Origin: Gemmatimonadota bacterium
GTDB taxonomy: Bacteria; Gemmatimonadota; Gemmatimonadetes; Longimicrobiales; Gaopeijiaceae
DNA: 5,978 nt
Direction of reading: 5' to 3'
Assembly: GCA_002731735.1 (NCBI GenBank)
Contig: PCCM01000034.1
Span: 16,767 to 22,744, forward strand
A program made the translations under genes and the position numbers. Each line of letters starts with the position of its first letter. The stretch's first letter is position 1. The notes under the pieces were generated by a model, which worked only from the letters and a program-made list of their open reading frames with translations, made no database searches and was not told the DNA's origin. Positions 1-5,978 of this stretch are shown here, one piece after another.

Positions 1-266
1 TCCAATTCGTCCTTGGCCTTGGGGAGCCGCAGCGTGGCCGCCTGGAACGGACCCTCCGGAGTCCACGCGGAGGCGCTCCTACCTTCTCGCGCCAACCGGT
101 GCCACGAGTGAGCCCGACCTCCGGCCTCGATCACAGCAGTGGTGACCGCCGGTAGATTCTCAAGCATGACGAGCACATTTCCACGGATCGCCGCGCGGTG
201 CAGGACACCGGACATCAGATCCGCCGCGGCTCGATCCCGCCAATCGGCACTGCGTCTGAGAGACAT
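1..266 (-). CDS. RsmC-like class I SAM-dependent methyltransferase, N-terminal part (truncated by window edge)
   Basis: Translating the minus strand from the ATG at 266-264 gives 88 uninterrupted codons that run off the left edge. The product begins MSLRRSADWRD and ends in the segment FQAATLRLPKAKDEL. The arrangement of a short strand (GNVLVMLENLP), an A/H-rich stretch (GGRAHSWHRLA) and a final LRLPK-K-E-L segment resembles the N-terminal, catalytically inactive half of RsmC, the 16S rRNA guanine-1207 N2-methyltransferase, where a similar YYWPKNKPE segment occurs. The SAM-binding half, with its GxGxG and NPPF motifs, would lie outside the window and was not seen. The start follows the aminotransferase stop by 55 bases on the same strand, so co-transcription is likely. 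No strong Shine-Dalgarno sequence precedes it; only GGGCGG lies just upstream. Met18 and Met34 are alternative starts. The gene being coding is fairly secure; the exact rRNA target is inferred. Confidence 0.7.
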   Translation of the reverse strand, partial: MSLRRSADWRDRAAADLMSGVLHRAAIRGNVLVMLENLPAVTTAVIEAGGRAHSWHRLAREGRSASAWTPEGPFQAATLRLPKAKDEL

Positions 267-321
267 TACCGCCCGGTGTGAACGCCCGACCGTTGCCGGA
301 CCCTTCCGCCCCCCTGGCCGA

Positions 322-1587
322 TCACCCTTCCAAACTGACCGCGATTATCTCTCCGAGGCGCTCTAGGCCCGTGGTAATCTTGTCCTCGGACGGACCAAAC
401 GAGAAACGGACCCACCTCTTGAGTTGTTTCATCGGTGGGTGTGTCCCACCTGGGTTCACGTCGAAGAACGGTCCTGGAATCGTCACGACCTTTCGCCCGA
501 GCCCGGCCTTGAAGAACGAGTCGGCATTGTTCAATGACTTGTGAAGGCCACTGACGTCTGCCCACACATAGAACGTACCCAAGCGCCCTTCCCCACAACG
601 AATTCCAAGGGCCTCGAGCCCCTCCACCATTGCGATCCGCTTTCTGGCGAACAAACGCCGGACCGCAGTAGTCTCCTCGTCTGCCCGCTCGGGATCCAAT
701 GCTTTGATCGCCAACCGCTGTGCCGGTAAGCTCGGTCCACCGTCGAACCCGGTGGCAACCCGTTCAAGGTTCTTAATCACAGCAGTCGGCCCCACCACCC
801 AACTCAGCTGCCACCCCGGATACCGGAAGTTCTTGCTGAGGCCGTCGACGATGAGCACCGGGTCTTTCTCAACGTTCCGGACGCAAGAGGCCACCGACAC
901 CGGCCCACTCCCGGGGGCACCGTCCTCGCCGTAGATGTAGTGCGAGTAGGACTCGTCGAGGATGAGCGTACACTTGTTCTTGCGAGCGGCCGTCATATAG
1001 GCTTTCAGCTCACCGTCACGGATGAGATCACCCGTCGGATTACACGGGTTGCCGATGAGAAAGGCCTTAAGCTTCCTGTCCGCGATGGCTTTGCCAAGGC
1101 TGGCCGGGTCGAGGTGGAAGGACTCATCCGGACCGGCCTGTACAGGTACGGGCTTGACCCGGTCGAGATGGTGGCTGAACACGTCGTGGTATGAGGGAGA
1201 GTCCGGGAATTTGTATCCCACCGAAATCGAATCGAACGTTGTGAAAATCCTTGAAAGCATGAGGCGTCCACCCGACGCGATCGAGACATTTTCTTTCTTG
1301 TACCTCGAATCCTGGCCCTTGCGATAGAGGCGATTATAGTGGTCCGCCACCGCCTCCCGGAGCTCATCGATGCCTCCAGGCGGTCCGTAGGATTGGTCAT
1401 GTGGCTCCAGCGTGATCCAGGTGAGGCGGTTTGGGGCACCCTCGATCCGTCCGACGTCGGGCTGTCCTTGGCCCAGATTGCACCAATCGGGCCGTCCATT
1501 CCTGTAACCAAACTCGGCGGCGTTGACCATCGCTTGAGCAACGCCCATGTAGGGCATGTTGCGGAAGGTTTTCTTTCTCTTTGCCAC
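322..1587 (-). CDS. PLP-dependent class I/II aminotransferase
   Basis: This 421-residue protein is of normal length for a fold-type I aminotransferase, a cytosolic enzyme that moves amino groups between an amino acid and a 2-oxo acid. Visible landmarks are the N-terminal NLGQGQPD segment (38-44), SYGPPGG (66-72), NPCNPTG (180-186, whose Asn183 is the usual PLP O3' contact), DESY (211-214, whose Asp211 pairs with the pyridine nitrogen), the Schiff-base lysine Lys252 in GLSKNFRYPGW, and RFSFG (394-398), whose Arg394 matches the substrate-carboxylate arginine. Position 260, eight residues after the lysine, is normally Arg and contacts the PLP phosphate; here it is Gln. The start is GTG at 1587-1585, with a weak GAAGAG upstream; Met11 is a possible later start. 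The N-terminus MAKRKKTFRN is basic and is not a signal peptide. It probably shares a transcript with the RsmC-like gene downstream. Family assignment is firm, but the amino donor is unknown and aspartate or alanine specificity would be a guess. Confidence 0.93.
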   Translation of the reverse strand: MAKRKKTFRNMPYMGVAQAMVNAAEFGYRNGRPDWCNLGQGQPDVGRIEGAPNRLTWITLEPHDQSYGPPGGIDELREAVADHYNRLYRKGQDSRYKKENVSIASGGRLMLSRIFTTFDSISVGYKFPDSPSYHDVFSHHLDRVKPVPVQAGPDESFHLDPASLGKAIADRKLKAFLIGNPCNPTGDLIRDGELKAYMTAARKNKCTLILDESYSHYIYGEDGAPGSGPVSVASCVRNVEKDPVLIVDGLSKNFRYPGWQLSWVVGPTAVIKNLERVATGFDGGPSLPAQRLAIKALDPERADEETTAVRRLFARKRIAMVEGLEALGIRCGEGRLGTFYVWADVSGLHKSLNNADSFFKAGLGRKVVTIPGPFFDVNPGGTHPPMKQLKRWVRFSFGPSEDKITTGLERLGEIIAVSLEG

Positions 1588-1620
1588 TGGTGAAATCTCT
1601 TCGGTTATGGCGACTGGGCT

Positions 1621-1740
1621 TTACCGAGCCACGGACGGACTCAGGTCCATTCGGGTGACCCCGGCGACGATTTCCAGCACCTGGAGCCACACTACGAGGA
1701 GCGCCCCACCGACGTTCATCCCGGCGACGGACACCAGCAT
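1621..1740 (-). CDS. Possible small single-span membrane peptide (39 codons), or remnant of a larger gene
   Basis: Reading the minus strand from the ATG at 1740-1738 to the TAA at 1623-1621 gives 39 codons whose first 28 residues are hydrophobic (MLVSVAGMNVGG, then ALLVVWLQVLEIVAGV), enough for one membrane helix. About nine in ten of its codons end in G or C and second positions are poorer in GC, the pattern of real genes in GC-rich genomes. The open frame extends upstream to a GTG at 1818-1816 (65 codons), but that part has weaker third-position bias. No Shine-Dalgarno sequence precedes any candidate start, and no family is recognised. It lies 33 bases upstream of the aminotransferase on the same strand. 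It could be a real small protein, the decayed 3' end of a lost membrane-protein gene, or chance. Confidence 0.25.
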   Translation of the reverse strand: MLVSVAGMNVGGALLVVWLQVLEIVAGVTRMDLSPSVAR

Positions 1741-1786
1741 GCCGGGGAATGTAGCGAATCTCAGTCGTATGCTGAAGGCTGCCGAA

Positions 1787-1814
1787 GGAGAGACCGGACG
1801 GACCCCGTCTCTTC
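1787..1814 (+). promoter_or_regulatory. Imperfect hairpin in the presumed kup leader
   Basis: GGAGAGAC (1787-1794) can pair with GTCTCTTC (1807-1814): eight pairs including one G-U, around a 12-base loop. It ends 35 bases before the kup ATG. No T-run follows, so it is not a simple intrinsic terminator. It could be a leader RNA structure or, as an imperfect inverted repeat, a protein-binding site. An eight-pair stem in GC-rich DNA can also arise by chance. Confidence 0.25.
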
Positions 1815-1849
1815 CCACTCGCGGCGCTAGTCGGTAACCTGGGACCCTG

Positions 1850-3742
1850 ATGAGTTCTCAAGGAAGCCAGGAAGAGGCGCAGGGCCGCTATTTGGCGGCC
1901 CTGTCCCTTACGGCCCTGGGCATCGTGTTCGGCGACATCGGTACGAGTCCCATCTACGCGCTCCGGGAGTCCTTCCATTCCGCAAACGGAATCGACCCTA
2001 CCCAAGCCAACGTCCTTGGCGTTCTGTCACTGATCCTGTGGTCCCTGATCATCGTCATATCGATCAAGTACCTGACCTTTGTGATGCGGGCCGACAACCA
2101 CGGTGAGGGGGGGATCATCGCGCTGACCGCGCTGGTTACTCCGCCCTCCCAAGCCGCCGCGCAGAGGCGCATTACACTCGTGATGGCCGGGCTCTTCGGG
2201 GCGGCGCTCCTGTACGGCGACAGCATGATCACCCCGGCGATCTCTGTCTTGAGTGCCATTGAGGGCCTCGAAGTCGCGACGCCCCGCTTTCAGCCCTACG
2301 TGATCCCGATTACCATCGCCATTCTGATCGCGCTCTTTTCCGTACAGCGTAGGGGCACGGCGGGTATTGGTATGCTCTTCGGCCCCGTCACGCTCGTCTG
2401 GTTTATCACCTTGGCCGTGCTCGGCGTTCTTGGAATCGCCCAGCACCCGAGCGTGATGGCGGCGGTCAATCCTCTCCAGGGCGCCGCATTCTTCGTTCGT
2501 AACGGCCTGGCGGGCTTCCTTGTACTTGGATCGGTATTCCTGGTCGTGACGGGCGGTGAGGCCCTTTACGCGGACATGGGACACTTCGGTGTCAGGCCGA
2601 TCCGTCTCACCTGGTTCGTTCTGGTCCTCCCCGCCCTCGTACTGAACTACTTCGGGCAAGGCGCCGTCATTCTGGAGGACCCCGCCACGCTGGAGCACCC
2701 CTTCTTTCTGATGGCCCCGGGGTGGGCACTTTACCCGCTCGTGGGTATGGCGACGCTCGCCACGATCATCGCCTCGCAGGCCGTCATCTCAGGGGCGTTC
2801 TCGCTGTCGCAACAAGCGATTCAGCTAGGGTACCTTCCTCGCATGAAGGTGGAGTACACTTCGAGTCGAAAGATGGGACAGGTCTACCTTCCCGGTATCA
2901 ATTGGGCCTTGATGCTGGCCTGTCTCGGGCTGGTGATCGGCTTTCGCACGTCGAGCAACCTCGCAGCGGCGTACGGGGTGGCGGTCACAACGGATATGGC
3001 CGTCACGACGGTCCTCTTCGCGGTGGTGGCGACCAAGCGCTGGGGGTGGAGCCCGAGGTCGATCGTGATGTTCCTGGGGGTTCTCCTCATCGTCGACCTC
3101 GCGTTCTGGGGAGCGAACCTGCCCAAGATTCCGCAAGGGGGCTGGTTCCCGATCGTAGTTGCAGCCCTGATCTTCACCATGATGACCACTTGGAAGAAAG
3201 GTCGCGAGCTCGTGACCGCACGCTTGGAGGTCGGCTCACTCCCTATTGAACTGCTGGTCGCCGACATCCGTGAGAGCCATCCGACCCGGGTCGCCGGAAC
3301 GGCAGTGTTCATGCACAAGGACCCCAACGGCACGCCGCCTGCTCTCCTGCACAACCTCAAGCACAACCGGGTCCTCCACCGGCGGGTCGTATTGCTCAGC
3401 GTCGTGACACTGGACGTGCCGTATCTGACGGATGACGATCGCCTCAGTGTTGTGAAGGTTGCCGACGATCTGTATAAAATCGTCGCCTCCTATGGCTTCG
3501 CGGAATCTCCCCACGTCCCCTCGATTCTGGAGGGCTGCGAGGAGAGCGGACTTGCCTTCGACATGATGCAGACCACCTTCTTCCTCTCCCACGAGACCCT
3601 TGTTGCACAGCAGAAGGGCGGAATGGCTAGATGGCGGCAGCAGCTCTTCGGCCGCATGTCTCGGAACTCTCTTCAGCCCACGGCATATTTCGGGATTCCC
3701 CCGAACCGCGTGGTGGAACTCGGGATGCAGGTGCAGCTGTAG
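1850..3742 (+). CDS. kup: Kup-type low-affinity potassium uptake transporter
   Basis: This 630-residue inner-membrane protein matches E. coli Kup (622 residues) from end to end. Kup proteins take up K+ in symport with H+. Visible signatures are GDIGTSPIYALRE (28-40), KYLTFVMRADNHGEGG (73-88), YGDSMITPAISVLSAIEGL (122-140), EALYADMGHFG (237-247), LNYFGQGA (265-272), ASQAVISGAFSL (308-319), SSNLAAAYGVAVT (368-380) and the C-terminal PPNRVVELGMQVQL. About 12 hydrophobic segments span residues 15-447, followed by a cytoplasmic domain (about 460-630) carrying GTAVFM and HNLKHNRVLHRRV. Acidic residues matching E. coli Asp23, Glu116 and Glu229 are Asp29, Asp124 and Glu237, so the ion path looks intact. 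An in-frame TAA at 1835-1837 rules out an ATG or GTG start farther upstream and supports ATG 1850, although its ribosome binding site is weak. The next gene starts 12 bases after the stop, in the same frame. Confidence 0.97.
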   Translation: MSSQGSQEEAQGRYLAALSLTALGIVFGDIGTSPIYALRESFHSANGIDPTQANVLGVLSLILWSLIIVISIKYLTFVMRADNHGEGGIIALTALVTPPSQAAAQRRITLVMAGLFGAALLYGDSMITPAISVLSAIEGLEVATPRFQPYVIPITIAILIALFSVQRRGTAGIGMLFGPVTLVWFITLAVLGVLGIAQHPSVMAAVNPLQGAAFFVRNGLAGFLVLGSVFLVVTGGEALYADMGHFGVRPIRLTWFVLVLPALVLNYFGQGAVILEDPATLEHPFFLMAPGWALYPLVGMATLATIIASQAVISGAFSLSQQAIQLGYLPRMKVEYTSSRKMGQVYLPGINWALMLACLGLVIGFRTSSNLAAAYGVAVTTDMAVTTVLFAVVATKRWGWSPRSIVMFLGVLLIVDLAFWGANLPKIPQGGWFPIVVAALIFTMMTTWKKGRELVTARLEVGSLPIELLVADIRESHPTRVAGTAVFMHKDPNGTPPALLHNLKHNRVLHRRVVLLSVVTLDVPYLTDDDRLSVVKVADDLYKIVASYGFAESPHVPSILEGCEESGLAFDMMQTTFFLSHETLVAQQKGGMARWRQQLFGRMSRNSLQPTAYFGIPPNRVVELGMQVQL

Positions 3743-3754
3743 CGGACCAGCCCA

Positions 3755-5854
3755 ATGAAGAAGCAAAAACTAAAAAAAGAGCTGGGCCTGTTCGGTGTCT
3801 ACTCGATCGCCACCGGCGTTACGCTGAGCGCCGGTTTCTTCCTGCTCCCGGGTCTGGCGGCGGTCGGAGTCGGCTCGAGCCTCCCTCTGGCGTACCTGTT
3901 GGCGGGGCTTCTGATCACTCCGGGCCTGGTCAGCATGGCGGAGTTGGCCACCGCCATGCCCCGCGCTGGCGGCGTGTACTATTTCCTCGACCGCAGTATG
4001 GGACCGTTGATGGGGACGGTCGGAGGGTTCGGCACATGGATCGCGCTCAGCCTGAAGGCGGCGTTCGCCTTGATCGGAATCGGAGCCTATCTGGTCCTGC
4101 TTTTCCCCCAAGTGAATACCGGTCTGATCTCCGCTGGGTTCGCGATCACCTTCGGCATCGTCAACATCCTGGGAGCGAAGAAGTCCACGACCTTCCAGTC
4201 CGTGATGGTCGTGGGGCTCCTGGCGCTGCTCGTCTGGTTTACGGGCGTGGGGCTGACGGGTATCGAGCCCGCGAACCTCAGCGGCATGTTCGGGCCGGAC
4301 CCCGGATCCCTGGTGTCGACGGCGGGTCTGGTCGTGGTCAGCTACATGGGTCTCACCCAGGTGGCCAGCGTCGCCGAGGAGGTCCGGAACCCCGAGCGGA
4401 ACATCCCTCTCGGGATGTTCCTGGCCTTTGGCACCGCCATGCTCGTCTACACGGTGGGCACAGGGGTCATGGTGGGTGTCGTCTCGGCGGATGCCCTTGC
4501 CACGGGCGGCGCCGAGGGCGGCGCAGTTCTGACGCCGGTGGCCACCGTAGCGAACGCCTTGGTGGGTCCCTGGGGTAGGAACCTGATGATCGCAGCCGCC
4601 GTGCTCGCGTTCATGTCTGTCGCGAACGCCGGCATCCTCGCTGCCTCCCGCTACCCATTGGCGATGAGCCGGGACCACGTTCTTCCTCAGTTGTTCTCCA
4701 AAATCCAGGGCACGGGCGCACCGATCTACGCGATCTACGCCACGGTAGGCCTCATCCTGGTGTTCGTTCTGGTGTTCGACGCGAGCGGGGTCGCAAAGCT
4801 GGCGGGTGCGTTCCAATTGACGATGTTCGGCCTGAGTTGCCTGGCCGTTATCGTGATGAGGGAGAGCAGAATCGAGTCGTACGACCCCCGCTTTCGGTCT
4901 CCCTTCTATCCGTGGCTCCACATTTTGGGCGTGCTGGCGCCGTTCTGGCTCATCGTCGAGATGGGAGTCCTTCCGAGCCTCTTTACCGGTGGGCTCATCA
5001 TCTTCGGGGCCATGTGGTACAACTACTACGCACGGGAACGCGTGGACCGAGAGGGTGCGATTTTCCACGTCTTCGAGCGCTTGGGGCGGCAACGGGACAC
5101 AGGACTCGACCGCGAGCTGCGCCAAATCATGAAGGAGAAGGGTCTGCGCGACGCCGATCCCTTCGAAGAAGTCGTGACCAGGGCTTCGATCATCGACTCG
5201 CCCGGCGGAACCGGATTCCGGAACATCGTCTTGGAGGCGTCTACCCGTCTTGCGGAAGCCTGCAACCTTTCGGCGAAGGAGCTTGGGGATGGCTTCCTGG
5301 AGGGTACGGTCGTGGGCATGACACCCGTCTCCCACGGGGTCGCTCTTCCCCACCTACGCCAGCCTGAAATCGAGTCGGCCCACCTGGTGCTCGTCCGGTG
5401 CCCAGGCGGAGTGGAGATGGATGTGGGCCCGGCAGAGAGACAGTACAATCAATCTGAGCCCGTGCAAGCGGTTTTCTTTCTCGTGAGCCCCTTGGACAAC
5501 CCTGGCCAGCACCTACGAATTCTGGCCCAGATCGCCGGCCGGGTCGACAAAGAAGACTTCATGGAGGCCTGGCTCTCGGCCCCGAATCATCAGAAGCTCA
5601 AGGAGGCCATCCTTCGGGACGACCGACTGCTGACCCTGACTCTCGAGGCCGGCACACCCTCAGCGACCCTCATCGGTCGGTCGCTCAAGGATATCCTTCT
5701 GCCGGAGGGCACCTTGATCGCCCTGGTTCGTCGCGGGCCCGACGTCGTGATCCCGAGGGGAGCTACGGAGCTCAAACGCGGGGACAGGCTCACGATCATC
5801 GGGGAACCCGCCGGTTTGGACGCCTTGGGGAAGCGCTTCAAGCAGCAGGCTTAG
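3755..5854 (+). CDS. APC-superfamily permease fused to PTS EIIA (type 2) and RCK_C/TrkA-C regulatory domains
   Basis: This 699-residue inner-membrane protein has three parts. Residues 10-425 form an APC permease (AA_permease_2 type) of about 12 membrane segments. TM1 contains the SAG loop (25-27, in GVTLSAGFFLLPG), followed by ELATAMPRAGGVYYFLDR (63-80), SYMGLTQVASVAEEVRNPER (196-215) and NAGILAASRYPLAMSRDHVLP (291-311). A charged linker (426-472, with FHVFERLGRQRDTGLDREL) leads to an EIIA type-2 domain (about 473-622). GVALPH (528-533) carries His533 at the phospho-acceptor position, and HLRILAQIAGRV (586-597) fits the family's later helix. Residues 627-697 fit an RCK_C (TrkA-C) ligand-binding domain: GRSLKDILLPEGTLIALVRRG, then RGATELKRGDRLTIIGE. 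The Lys-rich start MKKQKLKKEL agrees with the positive-inside rule. The 12-base gap after kup and lack of a good ribosome binding site suggest translational coupling. The transported solute is unresolved: an amino acid is the family default, but context and domains favour a link to K+ homeostasis. Confidence 0.92.
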   Translation: MKKQKLKKELGLFGVYSIATGVTLSAGFFLLPGLAAVGVGSSLPLAYLLAGLLITPGLVSMAELATAMPRAGGVYYFLDRSMGPLMGTVGGFGTWIALSLKAAFALIGIGAYLVLLFPQVNTGLISAGFAITFGIVNILGAKKSTTFQSVMVVGLLALLVWFTGVGLTGIEPANLSGMFGPDPGSLVSTAGLVVVSYMGLTQVASVAEEVRNPERNIPLGMFLAFGTAMLVYTVGTGVMVGVVSADALATGGAEGGAVLTPVATVANALVGPWGRNLMIAAAVLAFMSVANAGILAASRYPLAMSRDHVLPQLFSKIQGTGAPIYAIYATVGLILVFVLVFDASGVAKLAGAFQLTMFGLSCLAVIVMRESRIESYDPRFRSPFYPWLHILGVLAPFWLIVEMGVLPSLFTGGLIIFGAMWYNYYARERVDREGAIFHVFERLGRQRDTGLDRELRQIMKEKGLRDADPFEEVVTRASIIDSPGGTGFRNIVLEASTRLAEACNLSAKELGDGFLEGTVVGMTPVSHGVALPHLRQPEIESAHLVLVRCPGGVEMDVGPAERQYNQSEPVQAVFFLVSPLDNPGQHLRILAQIAGRVDKEDFMEAWLSAPNHQKLKEAILRDDRLLTLTLEAGTPSATLIGRSLKDILLPEGTLIALVRRGPDVVIPRGATELKRGDRLTIIGEPAGLDALGKRFKQQA

Positions 5855-5978
5855 TCGCCAGAGCTTCACTAGGAAGGAACAGCCTTTACGCTGCCCAGGC
5901 CCAGGCCACGAATCGACCGTGATGGGACAGGGATAGATCAACGGGCAACCTCCGGCCACGCCAAAAAGCGACCGGGAT
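5855..5978. other. Downstream noncoding tail
   Basis: After the TAG of the permease fusion I find no supported gene in these 124 bases. A purine-rich AGGAAGGAA (about 5870-5878) resembles a Shine-Dalgarno sequence but no usable start follows at the right distance, and the ATG near 5922 meets a TAG after three further codons. A short tandem CCCAGG repeat lies near 5896-5907. No stem followed by a T-run was seen, so the end of the kup transcript is not marked by an obvious intrinsic terminator. Confidence 0.5.

Larger units (their letters stand above)
1588..1849. other. Divergent intergenic region between the aminotransferase and kup
   Basis: These 262 bases separate the start codons of two oppositely oriented genes and must hold promoters for both units. 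I could not identify a convincing -35/-10 pair on either strand. Weak -10-like hexamers exist (TATGCT near 1768 on plus, CATAAC near 1605 on minus) but neither has a matching -35 box. I saw no sequence resembling the c-di-AMP (ydaO) riboswitch that precedes K+ transporter genes in some Gram-positive bacteria. A hairpin and a short minus-strand ORF in this region are listed separately. Confidence 0.6.

Noticed and set aside
1588..1849. Possible c-di-AMP (ydaO) riboswitch upstream of kup
   Set aside because: The spacer lacks the conserved blocks I would expect; only one simple hairpin is visible.
2219..2221. Asp124 in Kup where E. coli has the functionally important Glu116
   Set aside because: The change is conservative, and YGD-xx-ITPAISV is, to my knowledge, a common form of this motif in bacterial Kup proteins, so it is not evidence of altered function.
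2027..2698. Minus-strand open frame (223 codons) within kup
   Set aside because: Charged, repetitive composition and no recognisable motif; it lies opposite one of the most conserved parts of Kup.
3764..3780. A-rich run with a seven-A stretch (CTA AAA AAA G) early in the permease gene, resembling a -1 slippery site
   Set aside because: It encodes the Lys-rich cytoplasmic N-terminus expected of a membrane protein. The zero frame continues as a full-length transporter, while the -1 frame gives an Arg/Gly-rich product with no recognisable domain.
3631..4578. Plus-strand open frame of 315 codons overlapping the kup end and the permease start
   Set aside because: Low-complexity Arg/Gly/Pro/His composition with no domain; it is an out-of-frame reading of two well-supported genes.
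3770..5353. Long minus-strand open frame (527 codons) opposite the permease gene
   Set aside because: Its product is rich in His, Arg, Asp, Glu and Gly with no hydrophobic core or motif, typical of the antisense shadow of a GC-rich gene. The plus strand carries clear APC, EIIA and RCK_C motifs.
5660..5959. Minus-strand open frame of 99 codons spanning the permease 3' end and the tail
   Set aside because: Most of it is antisense to the RCK_C-coding region, the composition is unremarkable and no ribosome binding site or motif supports it.

Overview
The window is GC-rich bacterial DNA (roughly 60-65% G+C by eye). It holds two transcription units facing away from each other across a 262-base spacer. 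Gene order and protein types fit a free-living bacterium, but nothing here fixes the phylum. None of the four gene starts has a strong AGGAGG-type ribosome binding site.

Left unit, minus strand: a complete class I/II PLP-dependent aminotransferase (322-1587, GTG start) is followed after 55 bases by the first 88 codons of an RsmC-like methyltransferase (from 266, running off the left edge). The aminotransferase keeps its PLP-binding lysine, but the arginine that usually contacts the PLP phosphate is a glutamine.

The spacer (1588-1849) has no clear promoter or known riboswitch. It contains an imperfect hairpin close to the start of kup and a minus-strand ORF of up to 65 codons whose last 39 codons look like a membrane-spanning peptide.

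Right unit, plus strand: a full-length Kup-type K+ uptake transporter (1850-3742) is followed after 12 bases, in the same reading frame, by a 699-residue protein (3755-5854). That protein joins an APC-superfamily permease to a PTS EIIA type-2 domain (putative phospho-acceptor His533) and a C-terminal RCK_C/TrkA-C domain. The pair is almost certainly co-transcribed. EIIA-Ntr proteins and RCK domains are both known regulators of potassium transport, so the second protein is plausibly a transporter gated by PTS phosphorylation and a small ligand, working with Kup in ion or osmotic balance. This fusion is the most interesting element of the window; its substrate cannot be read from sequence. The last 124 bases (5855-5978) show no gene and no convincing terminator.
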